From SZUA-38 sp965212525 (GTDB lineage: Bacteria; Pseudomonadota; Gammaproteobacteria; Xanthomonadales; SZUA-38), in NCBI GenBank assembly GCA_965212525.1, contig CBDBVC010000026.1, positions 30,539 to 94,538 of the forward strand: a stretch of DNA of 64,000 bases, given 5' to 3'. Of the stretch, positions 51,749 to 59,355 are shown one piece after another. The position numbers and the translations under genes are program-made. Numbering within the stretch: position 1 is the first letter of the stretch; the number at the start of each line of letters is the position of its first letter. The notes under the pieces are model-generated. The model searched no databases. It saw nothing but the letters and a program-made list of their open reading frames with translations, and was not told the origin of the DNA.

Positions 51749-53665
51749 ATGATCACCATTACACTGCCGGACGGCAGCCAACGACAATTCGAGAATCCGG
51801 TCACCATCGCCCAGGTGGCCGAGGACATCGGTCCGGGTCTGGCCAAGGCTGCACTCGCCGGGCAGATTGACGGTCAGATGCTGGATACATCACACCTGAT
51901 CGAACAGGATGCCGGATTGTCCATCATCACCTCACGCGATGAGGCCGGACTGGAAGTGATTCGTCATTCAACCGCTCACCTGATGGCACAGGCGGTCAAG
52001 CGACTGTATCCGGAAGTCCAGGTAACCATCGGGCCAGTGATCGACAATGGCTTCTATTACGATTACGCCTGGCCTGACGGATTCAATACCGAGGATCTGG
52101 AAAAGATCGAACAGGAGATGAAGCGCATCGTCAAGGAAGCGCTGGTGGTCAACCGCGAGGTCATGGACCGGGATGAGGCCATTGCCTATTTTGCCGACAT
52201 GGGAGAGGCCTACAAGGCTGAGATCATTCGTGATCTGCCCGAAGGTGAGCAAATATCCCTGTATCGCCAGGGTGATTTTGTCGACCTGTGTCGTGGTCCC
52301 CACGTGCCGAATACCGGAAAACTGGGATCGTTCAAGCTGACCAGTGTGGCCGGTGCATTCTGGCGTGGTGACAGCAACAACGAGATGCTGCAGCGAATCT
52401 ACGGCACAGCCTGGGCCAACAAGCAGGATCTGAAGGCTCATCTTGAACGGCTCGAGGAAGCTGCCAAGCGTGATCATCGAAAACTGGGCACACAGCTGGA
52501 CCTGTTTCACCTGCAGCCCGAAGCCCCCGGCATGGTGTTCTGGCACCCGAACGGCTGGCAGATCTGGCTGGAAGTGGAGCAGTACATTCGCAACAAACTG
52601 ACACAGAACGGCTATCAGGAAATCCGCACACCGCAGGTGGTGGATATCGAACTGTGGAAGAAATCGGGTCATACCGACAAGTTTGCAGACGGCATGTTCC
52701 TGACCGAATCGGAATCACGCGAGTACGCCATCAAGCCGATGAACTGTCCCTGTCACGTTCAGGTATTCAACAAGAATCTGCACAGTTACCGCGATTTGCC
52801 ACTGAGACTTGCCGAATTCGGTTCCTGTCACCGTAACGAACCGTCCGGTGCACTGCACGGCATCATGCGGGTGCGTGGCTTTACGCAGGACGATGCACAC
52901 ATCTTCTGCACACCAGAACAGATCGTCAGTGAGGCGGCTGATTTCATCGATCTGGTCTACGAGGTGTACCGCGATTTCGGATTCGAAGACGTGATTGTGA
53001 AGCTGTCGACGCGGCCTGAAAAACGCATCGGCAGTGACGAGATGTGGGATGAGGCCGAAAAGGCCCTGGCCGATGCACTCAATGACAAGGGCATCGACTG
53101 GGAAGAACAGCCCGGAGAAGGTGCATTTTACGGGCCCAAGATTGAATTCAGTCTGAGGGATTGTCTGGATCGTGTATGGCAGTGCGGAACACTGCAGATG
53201 GATCCGTTTCTGCCTGAACGACTCAATGCCAGCTACATTGATGCCAACGGCGAAAAACAGCGACCCATGATGTTGCACCGTGCCATCGTGGGATCAATGG
53301 AGCGATTCATCGGTGTGCTGATCGAACACCATGCGGGTATCATGCCGCTGTGGCTATCGCCAATTCAGGTCAAAATCCTCAATATTACCGATGATCAGCG
53401 CGAGTATTGCCAATCACTGCAAAAATCGCTGTCTGAACAGGGCTTTCGGGTCGATTTGGACTTGAGAAACGAAAAGATCGGCTATAAAATTCGCGAGGCG
53501 ACATTGAAGAAGACCCCTTATCTACTCGTGATCGGCAACCGTGAGATGGAACAAGGCACGGTGGCGGTTCGATTGCGTGACGGTACGGATCTCGGTGCAA
53601 TGTCGCTGGAAGCACTTTCCGAGCGACTCGCTGATGAGATACGGGAAAGAAAACAGGCATCCTGA
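51749..53665 (+). CDS. thrS: Threonyl-tRNA synthetase
   Basis: 638 residues, normal length. N-terminal TGS domain (ITITLPDGSQRQFENPVTI), then the editing domain with HSTAHLMAQAVK (His cluster) and SVAGAFWRGD. The class II catalytic core has MNCPCHVQVF (zinc Cys), RLAEFGSCHRNEPSGALHG, RGFTQDDAHIFC and HRAIVGSMERFIGVLIEHHA, followed by the anticodon-binding domain (PLWLSPIQVKILNI). Attaches threonine to tRNA-Thr and removes mis-attached serine. Start of a translation operon with infC; 31 bp separates them. Confidence 0.96.
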   Translation: MITITLPDGSQRQFENPVTIAQVAEDIGPGLAKAALAGQIDGQMLDTSHLIEQDAGLSIITSRDEAGLEVIRHSTAHLMAQAVKRLYPEVQVTIGPVIDNGFYYDYAWPDGFNTEDLEKIEQEMKRIVKEALVVNREVMDRDEAIAYFADMGEAYKAEIIRDLPEGEQISLYRQGDFVDLCRGPHVPNTGKLGSFKLTSVAGAFWRGDSNNEMLQRIYGTAWANKQDLKAHLERLEEAAKRDHRKLGTQLDLFHLQPEAPGMVFWHPNGWQIWLEVEQYIRNKLTQNGYQEIRTPQVVDIELWKKSGHTDKFADGMFLTESESREYAIKPMNCPCHVQVFNKNLHSYRDLPLRLAEFGSCHRNEPSGALHGIMRVRGFTQDDAHIFCTPEQIVSEAADFIDLVYEVYRDFGFEDVIVKLSTRPEKRIGSDEMWDEAEKALADALNDKGIDWEEQPGEGAFYGPKIEFSLRDCLDRVWQCGTLQMDPFLPERLNASYIDANGEKQRPMMLHRAIVGSMERFIGVLIEHHAGIMPLWLSPIQVKILNITDDQREYCQSLQKSLSEQGFRVDLDLRNEKIGYKIREATLKKTPYLLVIGNREMEQGTVAVRLRDGTDLGAMSLEALSERLADEIRERKQAS

Positions 53666-53696
53666 ACGGGTGTAAGCAGAACAGGAGTAAGAACAG

Positions 53697-54212
53697 ATCG
53701 CACAAGGTAAACAGACACGGCGTAATGAGGAAATCAGGGCGCCAGAGGTTCGAGTCATTGGCTCGGATGGAGAACAGATCGGCATACGCAAAACCCGTGA
53801 GGCGCTGCAGATAGCAGAGGATGAAGGGCTCGATCTGGTCGAAGTTGTACCGACCGCAGATCCACCTGTTTGCAGAATCATGGACTACGGAAAGTTCATG
53901 TTCGAGCAGTCCAAGAAAGCACAGGCTGCCAAGAAGAAACAGAAACAGATTCACGTCAAGGAAGTGAAATTCAGACCCGGTACGGAAGAAGCCGACTATC
54001 AGGTGAAACTGCGCAATGTGCACCGTTTCATTGATGACGGCGACAAGGTCAAGGTCAGTCTCCGCTTCAGGGGACGTGAAATGGCCCACAAGCAGCTCGG
54101 ACTGGAAGTGCTCAAGCGGGTTGAAGAGGACATGGGTGAAGACATCGTCGTGGAACAGCGTCCGACACTTGAAGGACGTGTCATGGTGATGATGATCTCA
54201 CCAAAGAAATAG
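53697..54212 (+). CDS. infC: Translation initiation factor IF-3, AUC start
   Basis: 171 residues. No ATG, GTG or TTG opens the conserved N-terminus: IAQGKQTRRNEEIRAPEVRV runs back to an in-frame stop at 53688, and an ATC at 53697 follows GGAG (53684-53687) with a 9-nt gap. IF-3 genes are known to use AUU, AUC or AUA for autoregulation by discrimination against rare starts. The rest is canonical: REALQIAEDEGLDLVEV, PPVCRIMDYGKFMFEQSKKA, VKVSLRFRGREMAH and VEQRPTLEGRVMVMM. Prevents premature 50S joining and checks the initiator tRNA. Confidence 0.9.
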   Translation: MAQGKQTRRNEEIRAPEVRVIGSDGEQIGIRKTREALQIAEDEGLDLVEVVPTADPPVCRIMDYGKFMFEQSKKAQAAKKKQKQIHVKEVKFRPGTEEADYQVKLRNVHRFIDDGDKVKVSLRFRGREMAHKQLGLEVLKRVEEDMGEDIVVEQRPTLEGRVMVMMISPKK

Positions 54213-54216
54213 GACA

Positions 54217-54330
54217 CCGGTTCAGCGAAGAACCGGCTGGTAAACGAGACCAGATCAGGCAGGGAAATGCCAGAACAAGCCGGATCAAGTACGGACAGCA
54301 AAGTGCCCTGAAATGACGGGCCACTTGATC
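54217..54330 (+). promoter_or_regulatory. Structured rpmI leader, candidate L20 operator
   Basis: Between infC and rpmI: a hairpin CCGGTTC/GAACCGG (54217-54223, 54230-54236), and a long-range pairing GATCAAGT (54283-54290) with ACTTGATC (54323-54330) that conflicts with a local GTGCCC/GGGCAC-like pairing at 54303-54324. Mutually exclusive pairings just upstream of rpmI suit autoregulation by ribosomal protein L20, as known in E. coli. Not proven. Confidence 0.4.
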
Positions 54331-54361
54331 AGGTAAGATAAACATTGAACGGAGCAGTAAC

Positions 54362-54559
54362 ATGCCAAAAATGAAGACCAATCGGGGTGCTGCAAAGCGC
54401 TTCCGAAAGACCGCGTCCGGCGGTTACAAGCGTGGCCATGCATTTACCAGCCACATCCTCACCAAGATGAGTCAGAAGCGCAAGCGTAATCTGCGCGGTA
54501 CGACCCAGGTCGCAGATGCTGATGTGAAAACCATCAAGCGCATGCTGCCGTACGTATAG
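54362..54559 (+). CDS. rpmI: Ribosomal protein bL35
   Basis: 65 residues, the standard size. MPKMKTNRGAAKRFRKTASG followed by RGHAFTSHILTKMSQKRKRN and the end KTIKRMLPYV are diagnostic. A large-subunit protein. Followed by rplT after 13 bp. Confidence 0.96.
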   Translation: MPKMKTNRGAAKRFRKTASGGYKRGHAFTSHILTKMSQKRKRNLRGTTQVADADVKTIKRMLPYV

Positions 54560-54572
54560 GGAGGACTGAGAC

Positions 54573-54932
54573 ATGGCCAGAGTAAAACGTGGTGTCATTG
54601 CACGCCGTCGTCACAAGAAAGTTCTCAAGCGAGCGAAGGGTTACTACAATGCCCGGCGCAAGGTTTATCGCGTAGCCAATCAGGCCGTCATCAAGGCCGG
54701 TCAGTATGCCTACCGCGATCGCCGTCAGCGCAAGCGTGATTTCAGGTCCCTGTGGATCGTGCGAATCAACGCAGCCGCTCGCGAATGCGGATTGTCCTAC
54801 AGCCGATTTATCAACGGCCTGAAAAAGGCCAACATCTCTATGGATCGCAAGGTGCTTGCGGATCTGGCGGTGCGTGATAAGGCGGCGTTTGCACAAATTG
54901 CCGAACAAGCCAAAGCCGGTCTGAACGCCTGA
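54573..54932 (+). CDS. rplT: Ribosomal protein bL20
   Basis: 119 residues: MARVKRGVIARRRHKKVLKR, AKGYYNARRKVYRVANQAVI, YAYRDRRQRKRDFRSLWIVR and YSRFINGLKKANI. Needed early in 50S assembly; the extended basic N-terminus binds 23S rRNA and also its own mRNA leader in known cases. A GGAGG site precedes it. Confidence 0.96.
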   Translation: MARVKRGVIARRRHKKVLKRAKGYYNARRKVYRVANQAVIKAGQYAYRDRRQRKRDFRSLWIVRINAAARECGLSYSRFINGLKKANISMDRKVLADLAVRDKAAFAQIAEQAKAGLNA

Positions 54933-54954
54933 AACCAGGCTGTTTCTGATCGTT

Positions 54955-54972
54955 GCCAACCTTGAGGTTGGC
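54955..54972 (+). other. Small hairpin before the pheS terminator
   Basis: GCCAACC/GGTTGGC with a TTGA tetraloop, a perfect 7-bp stem 16 nt upstream of a terminator. It may simply stabilise the rplT mRNA end or take part in attenuation. Confidence 0.4.
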
Positions 54973-54987
54973 GAACATTCATAGAAG

Positions 54988-55024
54988 ATGGGGAAGCCGT
55001 GTCAACGTCTTCCCCATTTTTTTT
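54988..55024 (+). terminator. Terminator between rplT and pheS
   Basis: ATGGGGAAG (54988-54996) pairs with CTTCCCCAT (55009-55017) and is followed by eight T. Strong and intrinsic. It precedes pheS by only 14 nt, which is the layout of an attenuator, but no Phe-rich leader peptide is visible upstream. Confidence 0.85.
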
Positions 55025-55038
55025 CAAGGGTAATCATC

Positions 55039-56040
55039 TTGAGTCAAATAAAGCAATTACTGGCTGATGCCAACAGCAAGATCGCTGCATCCGAATCGGT
55101 GCGGGATCTCGAGGCCGTGCGGGTTGAATACCTGGGCAAGAGCGGCCAGGTGACTGCATTGCTGAAACAGCTGGGGACGCTCGAGCCATCCGAGCGCAAA
55201 CAGCAGGGTCAGGAAATCAATCAGGCGAAGCAGGCATTATTCAGTGCCATCAACGATCGACAGCAGCTGCTCGAAGCCGAAGCTCTGAATGCGAGACTGG
55301 CGCAGGAAAAACTCGATGTAACCCTGCCTGGGCGTCAACGCCTGTCGGGTACAGTGCATCCGGTCACCCGCACCATGACCCGTATCACACGCTTGTTCCA
55401 GCATCTGGGATTCGAAGTGGCACAGGGCCCTGAAATCGAGGACGATTACCACAACTTCGAATCACTGAATTTTCCCGAGCATCACCCTGCGCGGGCAATG
55501 CACGACACCTTCTACTTTGGTGACGGGCGACTGCTTCGCACGCACACCTCGCCGGTGCAGATTCGTGTCATGAAGCAGCAGAAGCCGCCCATCCGGGTGA
55601 TTGCTCCTGGTCGTGTCTATCGCAGCGACTCGGACCAGACACACACTCCCATGTTTCACCAGGTCGAGGGACTGCTGGTGGATGAAAACATCAGCATGAC
55701 CCAGCTCAAGGGAATTCTACAGACCTTCGTCAATGCATTTTTCGAAAGCAGCCTGCCGATTCGACTGCGGCCCAGCTATTTCCCATTCACCGAACCCTCT
55801 GCCGAGGTTGATGTTCAGTGGGACAAGGGCGATGGCTCGGAACCTGGCTGGCTGGAGGTGCTGGGCTGTGGCATGGTTCACCCCAATGTGCTGGAAGCCG
55901 GCGGCATTGATCCGGATCGATATACCGGATACGCCTGGGGGCTGGGTGTGGAACGCTTTGCCATGCTGCGTTACGGCGTTACCGATCTGCGTCAGTTCTT
56001 CGAGAATGACGTTCGCTTCATTTCACAGTTTTCAGGATAA
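55039..56040 (+). CDS. pheS: Phenylalanyl-tRNA synthetase alpha subunit
   Basis: 333 residues from a TTG at 55039 (AAGGG 8 nt upstream); the longer frame reads through the terminator and is rejected. N-terminal coiled coil (VRVEYLGKSGQVTALLKQLG), then class II motifs: DTFYFGDGRLLRTHTSPVQI, RVYRSDSDQTHTPMFHQVEG, FPFTEPSAEVDVQ and GWGLGVERFAMLRYG-type segment (YAWGLGVERFAMLRYGVTDL). Forms an alpha2beta2 enzyme with PheT. Confidence 0.95.
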   Translation: MSQIKQLLADANSKIAASESVRDLEAVRVEYLGKSGQVTALLKQLGTLEPSERKQQGQEINQAKQALFSAINDRQQLLEAEALNARLAQEKLDVTLPGRQRLSGTVHPVTRTMTRITRLFQHLGFEVAQGPEIEDDYHNFESLNFPEHHPARAMHDTFYFGDGRLLRTHTSPVQIRVMKQQKPPIRVIAPGRVYRSDSDQTHTPMFHQVEGLLVDENISMTQLKGILQTFVNAFFESSLPIRLRPSYFPFTEPSAEVDVQWDKGDGSEPGWLEVLGCGMVHPNVLEAGGIDPDRYTGYAWGLGVERFAMLRYGVTDLRQFFENDVRFISQFSG

Positions 56041-56045
56041 GACCG

Positions 56046-58415
56046 ATGAAATTCAATGAATCTTGGTTACGTGAATGGGTGCATGTCGATTGCACCACAG
56101 ACGAGCTGGTGCACACACTGACAATGTCCGGTCTGGAGGTCGATGAAGTCTCCGAGGCCACGCCAGCATTCTCGGATATCATCGTGGCACGCATCGAATC
56201 GGTCAAACCCCACCCGGAAGCAGACAAGCTCAACCTGTGTCAGGTCAATACCGGTGATGAGACACTGCAGATTGTCTGCGGTGCCCGCAATGTCAGGCCA
56301 GGACTGTGTGCGCCGTTTGCACGTGTCGGCGCCGTGATGCCGGGCGGTCAGGTAATCAAGGCGGCCGAGCTGCGTGGTATCGCATCTGAGGGTATGCTGT
56401 GCAGTGCCACAGAAATCGGCCTGGTCGAGACTGTGCGCGGCCTGATGGAATTGCCCGATGATGCCCCGCCGGGCGTCTCGATCCGTGAATACCTGTCACT
56501 GGATGACACCTGCATAGAAGTGGACCTGACACCGAACCGGGCCGACTGCTTCTGTATCCGCGGGATTGCACGCGATGTCGCTGCGGCCACTGGTCGCCGC
56601 ATGAGTGAACAGATTCACAGCGATGTGCCGGCCATCATCGATGATCAGGTGGAATTGTCGATCACGGCGACCGAGGCCTGTCCCCGTTACCTTGGACGCG
56701 TCATCCGTGGCGTCAATCTCGATGCCACATCGCCATTGTGGATGCAGGAACGATTACGTCGATGTGGACTCAGATCGATCAGTCCGATTGTCGATGTCAC
56801 CAATTATGTCATGCTGGAACTGGGTCAGCCGATGCATGCCTTCGACCGCGACAAGATCAGGGGCACCATCGGTGTTCGCTGGGCGCGTGAGGGCGAGAGT
56901 CTGAAGTTGCTTGACGACAGCGAAGTCAGCTGCAATGAAAAGCTGTTGCTGATCACCGATGACGATGCGCCATCGGCGCTCGCCGGTATCATGGGCGGCC
57001 TGGAATCGGCCATCACCGATGACACCCGCAATATCTTCCTTGAAGTGGCCTATTTTGACCCGGCATCCATCATTGGCCGGGCGCGCGACCTGGGCATGCA
57101 CACCGATGCATCGCACCGTTTCGAACGGGGTGTCGACCCGTGGCTGCAGCAACAGGCCATGGCCAGGGCAACGGCATTGCTGCTGGAAATCGTCGGCGGT
57201 GAAGCCGGTCCGGTTACAGAAGCCGTCAGTGATGATGACTTGCCAGTCAATCCTCAGGTGACCCTGACACGCCATCATCTCGATCGTCTGCTGGGCGTGG
57301 ATGTCGAAACCGACAGGGTGACTTCGGTGCTGGAGAATCTGGGCATGGATGTTCTCAGCGGGGATGACAGCTGGCGTGTCACTGCACCATCGGCACGATT
57401 CGATATTCATCTCGAAGTCGATCTGATCGAGGAAGTGGCACGCATGGTCGGTTACGACAAGCTGCCGGCTGAACCACCCTCGGGACTGCTGACGCGGCTT
57501 GATATCACTGAGGCCGAGATCGAACCATCGCGACTCAAGTCGAGTCTGGTTGACCGTGGCTATTTCGAGGCGATCAATTACAGTTTCATCGATCCGGCAC
57601 AGCTGGACTGGATGGCAGACGATTCAGCGCACTTGCCGCTGGCCAATGCATTGTCGGCCGATTATTCGGTGATGAGAACTTCTCTGATTCCCGGCTTGCT
57701 CGCGACCGCACGCTACAACCAGCGACGCCAGCAGTCCGGACTTAAGTTTTTTGAATCCGGAATGTGTGTCATCAGCCAGGATGATGACTGGACCGAAGTT
57801 CAGCGTCTGGCTGCCCTGATCTGTGGTCAGGCCGAACCGGACAACCTGCACCGTGATCACCGTGATGTCGATTTCTTCGATATCAAGGGCGATCTCGAGG
57901 CTGTGCTGGCATTGTCAGGGCTCGAAGTTCAGTTCATGGCCTCATCCCGATCCTATCTTCACCCCTGGCAATCGGCGGAAGTCATGCACAACGGTGCATC
58001 AATCGGATGGGTGGGCGCACTGCATCCGAAGTGGATGACCGAATGTGGCATGAAGGGACGTGCCTTTGGTTTCGAAATTGATGATACAGCGGTCAGGAAA
58101 ACGGTCCTGCCGTCATTCCGGCCATTGTCTGTGTACCCCTCTGTCAGGAGAGATTTGTCGATCGTTATGGCTGAGAATGTGAAATGGCTCGATATTTCAC
58201 AACTTATTGAAAAAAAATCCGATAACTTATTGACAAACCTAGTGGTTTTTGACGAATATAAAGGGCCCGGCATAGAAAAGGACAAAAGAAGTCTCGCTAT
58301 AGGGGTCATTCTTCAGGATCGTTCAGGAACACTGAAAGATGAACAGGTTGATGCCGTGATCGATCAGATTGTCGAGGCATTGAAAACTGAGTTGAATGTG
58401 GAGTTAAGAGGGTAG
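56046..58415 (+). CDS. pheT: Phenylalanyl-tRNA synthetase beta subunit
   Basis: 789 residues, normal length. N-terminal EMAP/OB fold (HPEADKLNLCQVNTGDET, IVCGARNVRPGLCAPFARVG), B3/B4 editing domain (SPIVDVTNYVMLELGQPMHA), the B5 domain (HHLDRLLGVDVETDRVTSVL), the catalytic-like core and a C-terminal ferredoxin-fold anticodon-binding domain (SVYPSVRRDLSIVMAENVKW). 5 bp from pheS. Confidence 0.95.
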   Translation: MKFNESWLREWVHVDCTTDELVHTLTMSGLEVDEVSEATPAFSDIIVARIESVKPHPEADKLNLCQVNTGDETLQIVCGARNVRPGLCAPFARVGAVMPGGQVIKAAELRGIASEGMLCSATEIGLVETVRGLMELPDDAPPGVSIREYLSLDDTCIEVDLTPNRADCFCIRGIARDVAAATGRRMSEQIHSDVPAIIDDQVELSITATEACPRYLGRVIRGVNLDATSPLWMQERLRRCGLRSISPIVDVTNYVMLELGQPMHAFDRDKIRGTIGVRWAREGESLKLLDDSEVSCNEKLLLITDDDAPSALAGIMGGLESAITDDTRNIFLEVAYFDPASIIGRARDLGMHTDASHRFERGVDPWLQQQAMARATALLLEIVGGEAGPVTEAVSDDDLPVNPQVTLTRHHLDRLLGVDVETDRVTSVLENLGMDVLSGDDSWRVTAPSARFDIHLEVDLIEEVARMVGYDKLPAEPPSGLLTRLDITEAEIEPSRLKSSLVDRGYFEAINYSFIDPAQLDWMADDSAHLPLANALSADYSVMRTSLIPGLLATARYNQRRQQSGLKFFESGMCVISQDDDWTEVQRLAALICGQAEPDNLHRDHRDVDFFDIKGDLEAVLALSGLEVQFMASSRSYLHPWQSAEVMHNGASIGWVGALHPKWMTECGMKGRAFGFEIDDTAVRKTVLPSFRPLSVYPSVRRDLSIVMAENVKWLDISQLIEKKSDNLLTNLVVFDEYKGPGIEKDKRSLAIGVILQDRSGTLKDEQVDAVIDQIVEALKTELNVELRG

Positions 58416-58416
58416 G

Positions 58417-58713
58417 ATGGCATTGACGAAAGCCGACATGGCACTGGTTCTGTACGAAGAAGTTGGCCTCAACAAGCGTGAAGCCAAGGAATTCGTGGAT
58501 GCTTTTTTCGAAATTATCCGTACCACTCTGGAGCATGGACAGCAGGTAAAATTGTCAGGCTTCGGTAATTTCGATCTCAGGGACAAGTCCGAACGCCCGG
58601 GAAGGAATCCGAAAACCGGAATAGAAATCCCGATTTCGGCCAGACGTGTGGTCACGTTCAGGCCAGGTCAGAAACTGCGCGCGAGGGTGGAAGGTTATGC
58701 TGGACCCAGGTAG
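58417..58713 (+). CDS. ihfA: Integration host factor alpha subunit
   Basis: 98 residues of the HU/IHF fold: MALTKADMALVLYEEVGLNK, then KLSGFGNFDLRDKSERPGRN, PKTGIEIPISARRVVTFRPG and QKLR. The beta-arm Pro in GRNPKTG intercalates into DNA. IHF bends DNA sharply and assists transcription, replication and site-specific recombination, including integrases such as the one here. Starts 1 bp after pheT, the typical gammaproteobacterial order. Confidence 0.95.
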   Translation: MALTKADMALVLYEEVGLNKREAKEFVDAFFEIIRTTLEHGQQVKLSGFGNFDLRDKSERPGRNPKTGIEIPISARRVVTFRPGQKLRARVEGYAGPR

Positions 58714-59053
58714 TAACAAGGAATTACCTGCGATACCCGCAAAGCGATATTTCACCATCGGTGAAGTGAGCAAACTGTGTGACGTCAAGCCACACGTTCT
58801 CAGATACTGGGAGCACGAATTTTCCGAGCTCAAGCCGGTCAAGCGACGCGGCAACCGTCGTTACTACCAGCGCCATGATGTGATCATGATCCGCCAGATC
58901 AGGTCACTGCTGTATGAGCAGGGCTTCACCATTGGCGGTGCCAGGCAGCGACTCGAGGGCGAGAAGGCACAAACCGACGTGACCCGCAGTGCCCAGATCG
59001 TCAAGCAGATGCGCGTTGAACTCGAGGAAGTGCTGCAAATCCTCAAGCGCTAG
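58697..59053 (+). CDS. MerR-family regulator (pheT-ihfA-linked type)
   Basis: 118 residues from ATG 58697, overlapping ihfA by 17 bp. MerR winged helix: YFTIGEVSKLCDVKPHVLRY, WEHEFSELKPVKRRGNRRYY, then a dimerisation helix (QIVKQMRVELEEVLQILKR). No effector cysteines for a metal are visible. The same MerR protein follows ihfA in many gammaproteobacteria; its targets are not known. Confidence 0.88.
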   Translation: MLDPGSNKELPAIPAKRYFTIGEVSKLCDVKPHVLRYWEHEFSELKPVKRRGNRRYYQRHDVIMIRQIRSLLYEQGFTIGGARQRLEGEKAQTDVTRSAQIVKQMRVELEEVLQILKR

Positions 59054-59158
59054 ACACCTCTGGCGCATCATCACGGATCACAGTTTTATTGTCATTGAAT
59101 GTCTGATAATTCATGACAAGTTCACCGTGTTTCTATAGAATAGCCATCCTGAAATATT

Positions 59159-59235
59159 CGGAGCGTAGCGCAGCCTGGTAGCGCACCACAATGGGGTTGT
59201 GGGGGTCGGAGGTTCGAATCCTCTCGCTCCGACCA
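59159..59235 (+). tRNA. tRNA-Pro (anticodon GGG)
   Basis: 77 nt with encoded CCA. Acceptor CGGAGCG/CGCTCCG pairs perfectly, then A and CCA. D arm AGCGCAGCCTGGTAGCGC, anticodon stem CCACA/TGTGG with loop ATGGGGT (GGG at 59193-59195), T-loop GTTCGAAT. The common position after ihfA-merR in gammaproteobacteria supports the assignment. Confidence 0.96.
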
Positions 59236-59355
59236 ATTTCAGACACCTTCCATCGCTTTCCCGTCATCACAGCGATGACTATTTGCACAATCTTTTAACC
59301 CAAAGCACGCTATGATGTAGGCTTGTCGGCAGGACTCATTCAGGACAGGCTCATC

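Noticed and set aside
54933..54990. A pheM-like Phe leader peptide
   Set aside because: No start codon with a run of Phe codons exists between rplT and the terminator.
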